Assembly (NCBI GenBank): GCA_905233915.1
Contig: CAJOFM010000001.1
Location: 209,492-273,491 of the forward strand
Direction of reading: 5' to 3'
Length of the DNA stretch: 64,000 nt
DNA from: an uncultured Muribaculaceae bacterium
GTDB lineage: Bacteria > Bacteroidota > Bacteroidia > Bacteroidales > Muribaculaceae
Numbering within the stretch: the first letter of the stretch is position 1; each line of letters begins with the position of its first letter. Positions 50,319 to 58,890 of the stretch are shown here, piece by piece. The notes under the pieces are model-generated. The model did no database searches and was not told the DNA's origin. It saw nothing but the letters and a program-made list of their open reading frames with translations. Both the position numbers and the translations under genes were made by a program.

Positions 50319-50948
50319 ATGAATAGAATCCAGAAGCACTACTATCGTGCCCGAAATCCCAAAGGATTTTGGGGTATGCGTGTCATCAAGAATATGAACG
50401 GCAAGCGCCATGCCGCATTGCCCGAATGGGTATTTGAGAACATCAAGCCAAGCAGCGATGCCAGGGTGCTTGACATGGGCTGTGGCGGTGGTGCCAATGT
50501 TGCCCGCTTGGTCGCCATGTGCCCCGATGGCCGTGTGACCGGCCTTGATTTCTCGTCGCTGGCGATAGAAGTAGCTACCGACCTGAATTACCGCGCCATC
50601 AAGGACGGCTATTGTGTGATTGCCGGAGGCAATGCCATGCAGTTGCCGCTGGCCCGCGAGGTGTTTGACATGGTCACGGTTTTTGAGACCATCTATTACT
50701 GGGCATCACTTGACATTGGCCTATCTGAAGCCTTCAGGGTCCTCAAACAAGGCGGCACCATCATTGTGGCCAATGAACTCGACGGCCTTAGCCAGGAGAG
50801 CAATGAAGTCTCCAGGGCGGTTAACATCCTGCGCATCTACACTTCGGACGAAATCGAGAGTTGCCTAGATGAAGCCGGATTTACCGACATCAAGTCCATA
50901 CACGACGAGCAGCGACACTTCATCTGTGTCACTGCCCGTAAACCTTAA
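50319..50948 (+). CDS. Class I SAM-dependent methyltransferase
   Basis: 209 residues. The SAM loop VLDMGCGGGANVARLV (about 49-64) and VTGLDFSSLAIEVA (about 72-85) are complete. The later PLAREVFDMVTVFETIYYW and EAFRVLKQGGTIIVANE blocks are methyltransferase-11-like. The substrate is unknown. It is monocistronic, convergent with the GH53 gene. Confidence 0.88.
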   Translation: MNRIQKHYYRARNPKGFWGMRVIKNMNGKRHAALPEWVFENIKPSSDARVLDMGCGGGANVARLVAMCPDGRVTGLDFSSLAIEVATDLNYRAIKDGYCVIAGGNAMQLPLAREVFDMVTVFETIYYWASLDIGLSEAFRVLKQGGTIIVANELDGLSQESNEVSRAVNILRIYTSDEIESCLDEAGFTDIKSIHDEQRHFICVTARKP

Positions 50949-50953
50949 TCGTA

Positions 50954-50967
50954 TCCAGTTTCCAGTT
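50954..50967 (-). repeat. Two-unit heptad tract after the GH53 gene
   Basis: TCCAGTT twice, touching the GH53 stop codon; the shortest member of the heptad family. Confidence 0.6.
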
Positions 50968-52343
50968 TATCGCTCGACAAAGGACTTCAGCTCATACAGT
51001 GCCGGAGTGGCTTTTCCTGTCTCATGGTTCCACAGGCCAGCGTTGTACCAGTTGTCGTTGACGTGCAGCTGGTTCCAGTAGCTGCCGCCCAAGCCATACT
51101 CATTGGCCTCGGGGAACCACCAGAAGAGGCCTTTCAGCCTGCTGTAAGGCTTGATTTTGGCAATGAGGTCGGCGGTGAATTTGCGCTGTCCCTCGGCAGT
51201 CAACGGCCACGTTGACGAGTAGTCCAAGTCGCCCACCTTGTAGTGGTAGCTGTAGCCCGTCTCAACAATCATGATGTCCTTGTCCTGGAAACCGTTGCTC
51301 ACCGCGTTAAGGGCTATTGCCAGCGTGGCCAGGTCACCATGGAAATAAGGATAGTAGCTCAAGCCGATGATGTCATAATCCACCTGCTTGCTGCGCATCT
51401 GGTTGTAGAAATTAACCAAGATGCTGGTCTTGCCCGCGGCGACGCGCTCGGTGTGGAGAATGATTTTGGCCTGGGGACACTCCTCACGGCATGCACGGCC
51501 GGCAGCCTTGAGCAGGTTGGTGAATCGTTCCCAGTTGGACTCGTCGTTGATATAGCACTTCTTGAGCGCACTGGCCGGTGTTCCCACGGGTCCCCACAAC
51601 ATGCCGTAACTGATCTCGTTACCCGTCTGGATGTAGTCGGGCGTGGCGCCAGCGGCCTTGAGGGCGCGCAAGCAGTCGCGGGTGTACTCATAGACCCGCT
51701 GCGTCAATGCCTCGTCGTCCAGCGACGCCCAGGCTGCAGGTGTGTACTGCTTGACAGGGTCGGCCCAACTGTCGCTGTAGTGGAAATCGAGCATGAACTG
51801 CATGCCGGCGGCCTTGATGCGCGCACCGAGCACCTTGACCGTGTCGAGGTTCTGGATGACGCCCTGGCCCTTGTCGTCGGCCGATGCGTTCTCGGGGTTA
51901 ACGAACAGGCGCACGCGTGCCGCGTTCCACCCCTGCTGCTTGGTCCATGTGATGACGTCATCAATAATCTGGCCGTTAATGTCATAGTAATGGGCCGTCC
52001 TGATGCCGTAGCGCGATGCAGCCATCTGCTGGTGGGCCTCATATTTGGTCAGCATCGAGATGTCACCGCCCACCACGGGACCATCATAGGGTTCAGGTTC
52101 GCCATTATCGCCCAGGATGATAGCAATCAGGGCATTGATATCGGCGACATTGATTTCGCCATCGCTATTCACATCGCCCACGAGATCCACATCATCGGTA
52201 AAAATCATGTCGATGAGAGCGTTGACATCGGCGATGCCCACCTCGCCGTCACGGTTCACGTCACCCTTAATCGCCGCATTGGCAATGAGCGCCGACAGCG
52301 CCATTGCCAATGCCAAGAATAAGCCTTTATATTCTACTTTCAT
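50967..52343 (-). CDS. GH53 endo-beta-1,4-galactanase with N-terminal dockerin-like module
   Basis: 458 residues from the ATG at 52343 (MKVEYKGLFLALAMA). Right after the signal peptide is a dockerin-like pair (GDVNRDGEVGIADVNALI, GDVNSDGEINVADINALI, about 28-85). The GH53 barrel follows: ITWTKQQGWNAARVRLF, FMLDFHYSDSWADP, the acid/base glutamate in QTGNEISYG, and the nucleophile glutamate in IVETGYSY. It cuts beta-1,4-galactan side chains of pectin. The gene follows the amylase by 14 bp and may share its transcript. Confidence 0.9.
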   Translation of the reverse strand: MKVEYKGLFLALAMALSALIANAAIKGDVNRDGEVGIADVNALIDMIFTDDVDLVGDVNSDGEINVADINALIAIILGDNGEPEPYDGPVVGGDISMLTKYEAHQQMAASRYGIRTAHYYDINGQIIDDVITWTKQQGWNAARVRLFVNPENASADDKGQGVIQNLDTVKVLGARIKAAGMQFMLDFHYSDSWADPVKQYTPAAWASLDDEALTQRVYEYTRDCLRALKAAGATPDYIQTGNEISYGMLWGPVGTPASALKKCYINDESNWERFTNLLKAAGRACREECPQAKIILHTERVAAGKTSILVNFYNQMRSKQVDYDIIGLSYYPYFHGDLATLAIALNAVSNGFQDKDIMIVETGYSYHYKVGDLDYSSTWPLTAEGQRKFTADLIAKIKPYSRLKGLFWWFPEANEYGLGGSYWNQLHVNDNWYNAGLWNHETGKATPALYELKSFVER

Positions 52344-52357
52344 GAATAATCCAATTA

Positions 52358-54421
52358 TCACAAACTCAAGATAATATCAATCAGGCGGTTGATATCGCTG
52401 ATGCCTACCTCGCCGTCATCGTTCACATCGCCCACGGCATCGAGGTTACCCGACAGAATCATGTTGATCAAGGCATTCACATCGGCGACATTCACCTCAC
52501 CATCTTTATTAACATCACCAACGGTCTGATTAAGGTAAGGCAGATAGATGTCGGTCACATCCTTAACCTGATACTTGTTGGTCTGCGTCGTCACCTCAAA
52601 GAAGGAGGTCTTCTTGACATCGGTGACATCCACCGTCTGGTGGTCGCCTGCCGTGCTGCCGCCCTGATTGAAGACAAAGTTCATGTAATAGTTCTTGCCC
52701 GTAATCTGATAGGTGCAGTAGTAGAACTTGACACCGTTCACCACCTTGGTGTCGGTAATCGTCTGCCCTGGCCAGTTGCCGTTGAACTGCTTGTCGGAGC
52801 TGTCCCAGGTGTAATAGTTCACACGGGGCCAATTGTTGGGTGCGGTAGTGGGATCCTTGAGGAAAACCGTAATCTCATAAGGCTCAAAATCACTGTTACC
52901 GACCGAGTAGTAGCGGGTGATCATACCATCGACCGTGCTGCCCTTGAGCAGGGCGACCTTGAGGGTCACGCTGCGGCTGATGTTGATGGTCGTGCCATTG
53001 GCCACACGGGTACCGTTGCTGGCCGTGGGATTGCTGCCGTCGAGGGTATAGACCAACTGCGCGCCATCGGTCTGGCTCACGGCGGTAAGGGTCACGTCGA
53101 TAGCACCCTCATACTCGCCACTGGGCTTGCTCACCCATGCGGTCTCAATAGCCTTGGCCAGAGCCATGCGGTAATTAGGACCACTGGCAACAAGGACAAA
53201 GGTCTCGGGAATCGCATAGCTCGTGTTACCCATGGCAATCAGCAACGAGCCACGGTCGCCCACGGTGCGCTGGATATAATAGTTCTGCGTCGGGCTGTTG
53301 GCCATGTTGTAGGAGGCGCTGGTGTTGGTGATGCCTGCCAGCTGACGGGCATAAATCATCTGCTTGATGCTCTCCTTGTAATCCATCCAGTGCTTGAGGA
53401 AGATGCACGGTGTGCCGGGCATTGCCAGCAGGTAGGCGTTGGCAGCCTCGATGTTGGAGCGGATGGGGTCATTCTGGTTGTTGGCATCGCGGTACTGGGT
53501 ATCGTGGTTCTCGACAAAGGTCACCGAGTAACGCTTGTAGTTGCTGTTCATGTTCAAGCCCTTGGTGCTCGAAGCCAGACTGGTCCAACGGTTATTGTTG
53601 ACCGCATCACGGATGACGTAGCGGAAGGGGAAGTCGAATGCGGCACTCTGCACCACACCATCGACCTTAGTGCCATCGACCCAGTTCTTGACGGCCGTCT
53701 CGTTACCGTCCCAATACTCACCCACCGAGAACTGAGTGCCCGAGTAGGCATTGTACATGCCTGTGTAGGAAGCCGAGTAGCCCTTAACCATATCGTAGCG
53801 GAAGCCGATATAGCCCAGGTCATCAAGCAGCATCTTCACATAGGCCTTGACATTGTTCTGCACATTGGTGCTCTTGTGGTCCAGGTCACGCATGCCGCCC
53901 CAGTCCTCACCGGTATCGTTGCTGGAGCTCAACGAGTAGCCATTCTGCGTCGCCCAGTTGAGCGTCGCACCGCCATCATCGTTGCGGCAGATATCGGTGG
54001 ACTTGAGCTGATAGGTCACGCCCTTATAGGTCTCGGCGGGAAAATCCACCCAGTTGGACACATTCTTGCGGTGATTGACAACCACATCGGCAATTGTGCC
54101 GATTCCCTTGCTCTTGAAGGTGTTGATCATTGAACGCAGCTGCGCCTCGGTACCGAACGAGCTGTTGTAGTTGGTGAACCAGTACAGGTCGTCATAGCCC
54201 ATCGACGTGCCACCACAGTTGGCACTCTGGGGCACCCAAACGAGCTTAAAGAACTCGGCCAATTCATCGGCTTGAGCCTCAAGACGTGTCCAGCGGGAGT
54301 CGGAGAACGAATCCCAATAGAAACCTTGCAACATCACGCCGTCATACTTGTTGGGCCAGCCCTGGGCCAGCATCAAGAGCGGCAGCATCACAACCGTGAT
54401 AGTGGTAAAAATCTTTTTCAT
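52358..54421 (-). CDS. GH13 alpha-amylase with starch-binding and dockerin-like modules
   Basis: 687 residues. Signal peptide, then barrel: GVMLQGFYWDSFSDSRW, IADVVVNHR, nucleophile Asp in YIGFRYDMVKGY, acid/base Glu in FSVGEYWDG, FVENHDTQYR. After about residue 405 comes a chitobiase/FN3-like segment (YTLDGSNPTASNGT), a starch-binding CBM26-like module (VFLKDPTTAPNNWPRVNYYTW...), and a C-terminal dockerin-like pair (GDVNKDGEVNVADVNALI, GDVNDDGEVGISDINRLI). It degrades starch outside the cell, the role of SusG in Bacteroides. It is followed by the GH53 gene. Confidence 0.94.
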   Translation of the reverse strand: MKKIFTTITVVMLPLLMLAQGWPNKYDGVMLQGFYWDSFSDSRWTRLEAQADELAEFFKLVWVPQSANCGGTSMGYDDLYWFTNYNSSFGTEAQLRSMINTFKSKGIGTIADVVVNHRKNVSNWVDFPAETYKGVTYQLKSTDICRNDDGGATLNWATQNGYSLSSSNDTGEDWGGMRDLDHKSTNVQNNVKAYVKMLLDDLGYIGFRYDMVKGYSASYTGMYNAYSGTQFSVGEYWDGNETAVKNWVDGTKVDGVVQSAAFDFPFRYVIRDAVNNNRWTSLASSTKGLNMNSNYKRYSVTFVENHDTQYRDANNQNDPIRSNIEAANAYLLAMPGTPCIFLKHWMDYKESIKQMIYARQLAGITNTSASYNMANSPTQNYYIQRTVGDRGSLLIAMGNTSYAIPETFVLVASGPNYRMALAKAIETAWVSKPSGEYEGAIDVTLTAVSQTDGAQLVYTLDGSNPTASNGTRVANGTTINISRSVTLKVALLKGSTVDGMITRYYSVGNSDFEPYEITVFLKDPTTAPNNWPRVNYYTWDSSDKQFNGNWPGQTITDTKVVNGVKFYYCTYQITGKNYYMNFVFNQGGSTAGDHQTVDVTDVKKTSFFEVTTQTNKYQVKDVTDIYLPYLNQTVGDVNKDGEVNVADVNALINMILSGNLDAVGDVNDDGEVGISDINRLIDIILSL

Positions 54422-54452
54422 CGTCAGCTAAGTTTAATGGTAATGTATAATG

Positions 54453-54460
54453 CAAAGATA
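54453..54460 (-). promoter_or_regulatory. Promoter -7 box for amylase-GH53
   Basis: The minus strand reads TATCTTTGC, about 32 bp before the amylase ATG. Confidence 0.65.
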
Positions 54461-54567
54461 GCAAATTATCTAAAAAGCATCACATCCCAAGAAAATTTCT
54501 TATCAAAAAAATCAAATGCAATCGTTTGCAGCCCCTTTTCACTACTAGCTGTGTGAGATAAAAAACA

Positions 54568-54596
54568 GTGGGGACACAAGAATCTTGCGTCCCCAC
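54568..54596 (-). terminator. Terminator of the sorting-tail protein gene
   Basis: GTGGGGACACAAGA and TCTTGCGTCCCCAC pair with one mismatch. On the minus strand TGTTTTTTATC follows. Confidence 0.85.
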
Positions 54597-54614
54597 AATT
54601 ATGTCTGCAATAGA

Positions 54615-54642
54615 CCTAAAGCCTAATAGCTAATGTCTAAAG
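54615..54642 (-). repeat. Heptad tract after the sorting-tail protein gene
   Basis: CCTAAAG, CCTAATA, GCTAATG, TCTAAAG: four 7-mers, 9 bp beyond the stop codon. Confidence 0.75.
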
Positions 54643-54651
54643 CTTGAATAA

Positions 54652-55734
54652 TTACTTCACAACCTTAACAGCGCTCTGGGTGCCGTCGGTGAAGGTGGTC
54701 ACCATGATGGTCAGACCATTGGCCTGCTGCATCTCCTGACCAGCCAGGTTGAAGTAGCGTACGTTAGCAACAGACTTGCCAGCGAAGAGCTCCTCAACGT
54801 CAACCATCTTAGATACGGTAAAGCCGTCCCAGATGTGGTCGCTCTCGGTCTTGCCCTCGGCTACAGCATAAGCCTCGATCATGTAGGTACCCTCCTCGTT
54901 GAAGTTCAGCTCACCGGTGTACTCCATCCACTCGCCATATACATAGTCACCGTCAACCATGACGCCAACACGGTAGTAAATGGTGCTGGGCTCGGTCTCG
55001 ATCAGGTTTACAGTGTAGGCGTTGTAGTACATGTTACCGTCGTTGAAAACGTAGTTCTCCTTGGTGCTGCTGGGAGCATCGGTCTTCTCGGTGGGCTCGA
55101 TGGGACCAACCTGACCTTCCTCGTAGATGAACTCTACAGCAGGGAGGAAGCTCGTAAGGCCAGAGTTATAGACGTCACCACTATAGCCATAGTTCACGAA
55201 GTAGCTGGGATAGTAGAGGTCAATCTCGTTCTCGTCAACCATTGCAGTGCCAAGGAAATAGGTCGTACCGTAGCCACCAGGAGTGTTAATGTTCACTTCC
55301 ATGAGCAGGTTACCACCATTGTACTGGAAGGGCTCGTCCAGAACGAAGGTCAGAAGCTGCTCACCACTTACAGGAACCATGGTAGCCACAACCTGTGCGC
55401 CAGTCATGAAAGCTTCCTCCTCAAAGCCAAGAGCGTCAACCTCCTTGAGAGCCAACTGAATCTCACCGTCATGGAAATTAACGGTATAACTGGCGTAATC
55501 ATCACCAACAACAGCAAGGGTCATGAAGGAAATCTCGTTGATCTGGCCACCAGCCATCTCGGTCAGCTCCTCGGCAGGATAAATCATCTGGGTTGTACCC
55601 GGAGTGTCATACCAGAGACCGTAAACGGGAATACTACCCGAATACCATTCGCCATCTGCATAAACACTCAGCACGTTTGCCTGAGCGGCGAAAGCCATTA
55701 CGGCAACAGCAAAAAGAGTAAATAACTTCTTCAT
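54652..55734 (-). CDS. Secreted protein with a type IX-like C-terminal sorting tail
   Basis: 360 residues. Signal peptide (TLFAVAVMAFAAQA). The mature part is beta-rich and acidic with many aromatic residues (GEWYSGSIPVYGLWYDTPG). The last 35 residues (VRYFNLAGQEMQQANGL, then VTTFTDGTQSAVKVVK) resemble the Por-secretion-system tail, with its YFNLxGQ and DGxxxxxKxxK features. Function unknown. It has its own promoter (55843) and terminator, placed between susF and the amylase gene. Starch surface binding is possible by context only. Confidence 0.78.
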   Translation of the reverse strand: MKKLFTLFAVAVMAFAAQANVLSVYADGEWYSGSIPVYGLWYDTPGTTQMIYPAEELTEMAGGQINEISFMTLAVVGDDYASYTVNFHDGEIQLALKEVDALGFEEEAFMTGAQVVATMVPVSGEQLLTFVLDEPFQYNGGNLLMEVNINTPGGYGTTYFLGTAMVDENEIDLYYPSYFVNYGYSGDVYNSGLTSFLPAVEFIYEEGQVGPIEPTEKTDAPSSTKENYVFNDGNMYYNAYTVNLIETEPSTIYYRVGVMVDGDYVYGEWMEYTGELNFNEEGTYMIEAYAVAEGKTESDHIWDGFTVSKMVDVEELFAGKSVANVRYFNLAGQEMQQANGLTIMVTTFTDGTQSAVKVVK

Positions 55735-55842
55735 AATTGTAAAAATTAATTGAATGATTAAAAATATGAATTAATACAAAAAATGTCTTTATTAAAACCA
55801 CTCATCGAGTAATTTGCTATAATACTCATGTAATTATATCTG

Positions 55843-55874
55843 CAAAGGTAGGAATTTTTTTTATTTTCTACAAA
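55843..55874 (-). promoter_or_regulatory. Promoter of the sorting-tail protein gene
   Basis: Minus strand TTTG (55871-55874) and TACCTTTG (55843-55850), 20 bp apart; about 110 nt of AT-rich leader. Confidence 0.65.
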
Positions 55875-55944
55875 AAATTTTACTTTTTTTATATTGCAGG
55901 GAAAAATACTCCCTTTTATAGTAGTATGCATTTTTTATAAAAAA

Positions 55945-55980
55945 GAGACGGCTCGCCTCTCACAAGAGGCAAACCGTCTC
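55945..55980 (-). terminator. Terminator of the susCDEF operon
   Basis: GAGACGG/CCGTCTC with an inner GCCTC/GAGGC stem. On the minus strand it is followed by TTTTTTATAAAA. It closes the sus operon. Confidence 0.88.
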
Positions 55981-56014
55981 AAAAATACGATCGGTCAACT
56001 AATGACCTTAGTCT

Positions 56015-57496
56015 TTACTTAGCGATGAAGTAGTACTCGCCAATGATGTCATTAAAGATGACGTCATAGGTACCCTCGGCAATGGGGATGTTATCACCAT
56101 TCTGCACGCCGATGCCCAATGGGAAGGCTGCACCACCCCAGTTCACAGTCCAAGCGCCGTCGGCAGCAAACTTGAGAACGGTCTCGGGATAGGTCACATC
56201 CTTCAGGCACCAGTCATGGTTCTCAACCACAGTGCTCATGGCTGACATCAGGTTTCCACCGGGATTCCATCCCTGATAGTCGCCAGGCATACCAATCATA
56301 CTGTAAACGCTAACAGCACCAGTGTACTTGGTGATGGTCACATTGTCCATCTCCATGTCGTAGGTAATCTGGTAGTAACCGTCCTCGGCCACCTCGATGT
56401 TACTGCTGCCACCGTCATTCTTCACGATGACGCCGTCCTTCATACCCCACTGCTCATCCCAGTTACCGGGAGTGTGGATGAGCTTGAAGCCCTGTCCGGC
56501 GGGGAAGTAACCGACGTAGTTCAGGATCGAGTAGTTGTCGGTTGCGGGATACAGGGGAACAAGTGCGGTGCCAAGAGCGTCGGCAGCATTGTCCCACGAG
56601 CCGTTACCGATGCAGCTACCAACGAGGTACCACAGGTCGGGCGTGCCGAGCTCAATGATGGGCTCGATCTCAAAGGTGCGGTTCATCATGTCGAAGGTCA
56701 GACGATACTTGTCGGCACGGATGTCGGCGGGAATCTTGAAGGCGAAGGCGATCTGGTCGTTAGCGCCCTCCACGAAGTTACCACTCATCTCGTTAGCGCC
56801 ATTCTCGGCATAACCGATGAAGTCGCCGTTCCAGAAACCATCAGTACCCAGGTCCATGGTCTCCTGCGGGAAAATCTTGAACCAGTTGTCGATACGGGCA
56901 CCGTTAACGTCATAGGCGGCAGGAACCACAACGGTAAATACGGGGTTAGCATAAACATCACCACCGCCATTGCTCAACTGGTAAGTGGGATCACATGCAG
57001 TCCAATCGTTGCTTTGACCCACATAGTAATAGGCTGTCGAAATCTTGGGAGTAGCAGGTATAACCTTAACGGTAAACTCGTCGCTCAGGATTGAGGTGGC
57101 GGTTGTGCCGTTGGTCATGGTGCTCTTGACGCGAGCGGTAAGCTCACGCACCTCGGGAGCCTGGCCGAACAATGATACCACATAGTCCGAAAGCTCCTTA
57201 ACGTCCATCGTGCCATCTAAGCCCAACTCAAAGGGCTGACCATTCAGGTAAATGACGTACTTAGGAGCGTAGGTGGTGTCGTTGGACGAGGGAGCGGTGA
57301 TGTCACACACCTTGACCGTCTCGGCGTCCTCAGGGACTTCAGCCAGGTCGATGACACCCACGGCGGCAACCGAACCGTTGCCAAAGGCTACCATCTCGCC
57401 CTGGGGATTGTTCTGGGGCTCAGCCCAGTCCTTGAAATCCTCGGTACAACTTGCCAGCAACAGAGTCATTGCTGCGATATATAAAAACTTCTTCAT
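56015..57496 (-). CDS. susF: SusF-like outer-membrane starch-binding lipoprotein
   Basis: 493 residues with a lipobox (LLLASCTED). The C-terminal 350 residues hold three CBM-like beta-sandwich repeats (YYYVGQSNDWTACDP..., LWYLVGSCIGNGSWDN..., VYSMIGMPGDYQGWNPGG...), typical of SusE/SusF starch-binding domains. Aromatic platforms (W, Y) are conserved. It helps retain starch at the cell surface. Last gene of the sus operon. Confidence 0.87.
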   Translation of the reverse strand: MKKFLYIAAMTLLLASCTEDFKDWAEPQNNPQGEMVAFGNGSVAAVGVIDLAEVPEDAETVKVCDITAPSSNDTTYAPKYVIYLNGQPFELGLDGTMDVKELSDYVVSLFGQAPEVRELTARVKSTMTNGTTATSILSDEFTVKVIPATPKISTAYYYVGQSNDWTACDPTYQLSNGGGDVYANPVFTVVVPAAYDVNGARIDNWFKIFPQETMDLGTDGFWNGDFIGYAENGANEMSGNFVEGANDQIAFAFKIPADIRADKYRLTFDMMNRTFEIEPIIELGTPDLWYLVGSCIGNGSWDNAADALGTALVPLYPATDNYSILNYVGYFPAGQGFKLIHTPGNWDEQWGMKDGVIVKNDGGSSNIEVAEDGYYQITYDMEMDNVTITKYTGAVSVYSMIGMPGDYQGWNPGGNLMSAMSTVVENHDWCLKDVTYPETVLKFAADGAWTVNWGGAAFPLGIGVQNGDNIPIAEGTYDVIFNDIIGEYYFIAK

Positions 57497-57527
57497 ATTT
57501 TCTGTTTCTCATTAATTATATCTAATG

Positions 57528-57561
57528 GGGTGGGCAATTGCTTGAGGGCGCTCGCCCACCC
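57528..57561 (-). promoter_or_regulatory. Hairpin between susE and susF
   Basis: GGGTGGGC pairs with GCCCACCC around an 18-nt loop. It may set the susE:susF ratio by stabilising the upstream RNA; not followed by a T-run. Confidence 0.5.
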
Positions 57562-57578
57562 TGTCGATTGGTTAACAA

Positions 57579-58769
57579 TTACTCCACAGCTACAAAGTTG
57601 TAGGTGCCAAGGATATCATTGAAGAACACATTGTAGGTGCCTGCGGCAACGGGGATGTTCGGGCCACCTCCGGTACCAACACCATAGGGGAAGTCAGTAG
57701 CACCCCAGTTCACATCCCAAGCATTGTCGGCAGCGAACTTGAGCTCGGTGTTCTCGTAGGTCACGTTCATCAAGTACCAGTCATGGTTCTCAACGTTGGT
57801 GCTCATGCCGTTCATCACGTTCTCACCGGTGTTCCAATCCTGATAAGCGCCAGGCATGGCAATCATGCTGTAAACGCCTACGGGATCGTTAATCGGCTCG
57901 ATAACGAGTTCATCGGTAGCGGTGTTGAGCAGGATGCGGTAGTAGCCATCGGCCTCAACGGTGATGTTACCACTGCCGCCGTCGTTCTTGACGAAGCCGC
58001 CATCGCCCATGCCCCACTGGTCATCCCACTTGCCGGGAACCTTGATGAGCTTGAAGCCCTTGCCGCCATAGAAGAAGCCGGCATACTGGATCTCGCCCTG
58101 ACCGGTGCGCGAGTCATACTCATTGCCCATAATGGGATACATCGGGATCAGACCGCCGGTAGCAACGCTCTTTTCACCATTGTCCCAATCAGTTGAGCCA
58201 ATGCCCTCACCCACGAGGTACCACAGCTCGATGGGAGCGTCGGCGAGTTCGATGTAGTAAGGATTAACCTCCAGGCTGACCACATTGGAGTAGATCTTCT
58301 TGGCACCGGGGGTCGTAGCGCTACAGCGCACATACACGGTCTGCTTCTCGGGAACATTATCTTCTTCCCACTGGCAGATGCTTACCAGGGCCTTAGCCAG
58401 CTCAACAGCCGACATCTCACCCGTGCACGAAGCGTACACCGAGGGCAGGATGGCATAGTCGGCGATGGTTTCGCCTGTCTCGTCGGCAGCGGCCTCATCG
58501 GTCGTTACCTTCCAGCTATTGTCGTCATTGGTGGGAGAAACCTCCAATTGATACTCCACTGCTGCGGGCCAGCCACCATAGTCGGGCTGCGACCAAGCAA
58601 AGGGGATACCGGTAGACTCAGCCAGGTCAACCAGGGCGTTCACGGGATTGTTGAGCGTGAACCCGGTGGGCTGCACCAGCGTGGGGTTGGAATCACGGTC
58701 ATCCTCACATGCCGTGAACACGAGTGCCATGCTCAGCAACATCAGTGATGAAAATAATATCTTTTTCAT
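57579..58769 (-). CDS. susE: SusE-like outer-membrane starch-binding lipoprotein
   Basis: 396 residues with a lipobox (LVFTACEDD). An N-terminal SusE domain (FTLNNPVNALVDLAES) leads to two CBM-like domains whose C-terminal part (VYSMIAMPGAYQDWNTGENVMNGM) closely matches the equivalent part of the SusF-like protein, so the two share a duplicated module. Domain number is one lower than in SusF, as in Bacteroides. Confidence 0.88.
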   Translation of the reverse strand: MKKILFSSLMLLSMALVFTACEDDRDSNPTLVQPTGFTLNNPVNALVDLAESTGIPFAWSQPDYGGWPAAVEYQLEVSPTNDDNSWKVTTDEAAADETGETIADYAILPSVYASCTGEMSAVELAKALVSICQWEEDNVPEKQTVYVRCSATTPGAKKIYSNVVSLEVNPYYIELADAPIELWYLVGEGIGSTDWDNGEKSVATGGLIPMYPIMGNEYDSRTGQGEIQYAGFFYGGKGFKLIKVPGKWDDQWGMGDGGFVKNDGGSGNITVEADGYYRILLNTATDELVIEPINDPVGVYSMIAMPGAYQDWNTGENVMNGMSTNVENHDWYLMNVTYENTELKFAADNAWDVNWGATDFPYGVGTGGGPNIPVAAGTYNVFFNDILGTYNFVAVE

Positions 58770-58794
58770 GTTCTTTATTGTCGTTTAGTTAAGT

Positions 58795-58864
58795 TTTCAG
58801 TTTCCAGTTTTCAGTTTCCAGTTGATTGCGGATATCGCTGACAACTGACGACTGACGACTGACA
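58795..58864 (-). repeat. Heptad foldback element between susD and susE
   Basis: Four 7-mers TTTCAGT/TTCCAGT (58795-58822), centre TGATTGCGGATATCGCTGACA, then three 7-mers ACTGACG/ACTGACG/ACTGACA (58844-58864). The centre matches that of the element at 25308-25328 in 17 of 21 positions. It lies downstream of the susD stop. Confidence 0.88.
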
Positions 58865-58890
58865 ACTTTTAATTGTTAGACATTGGTGCA

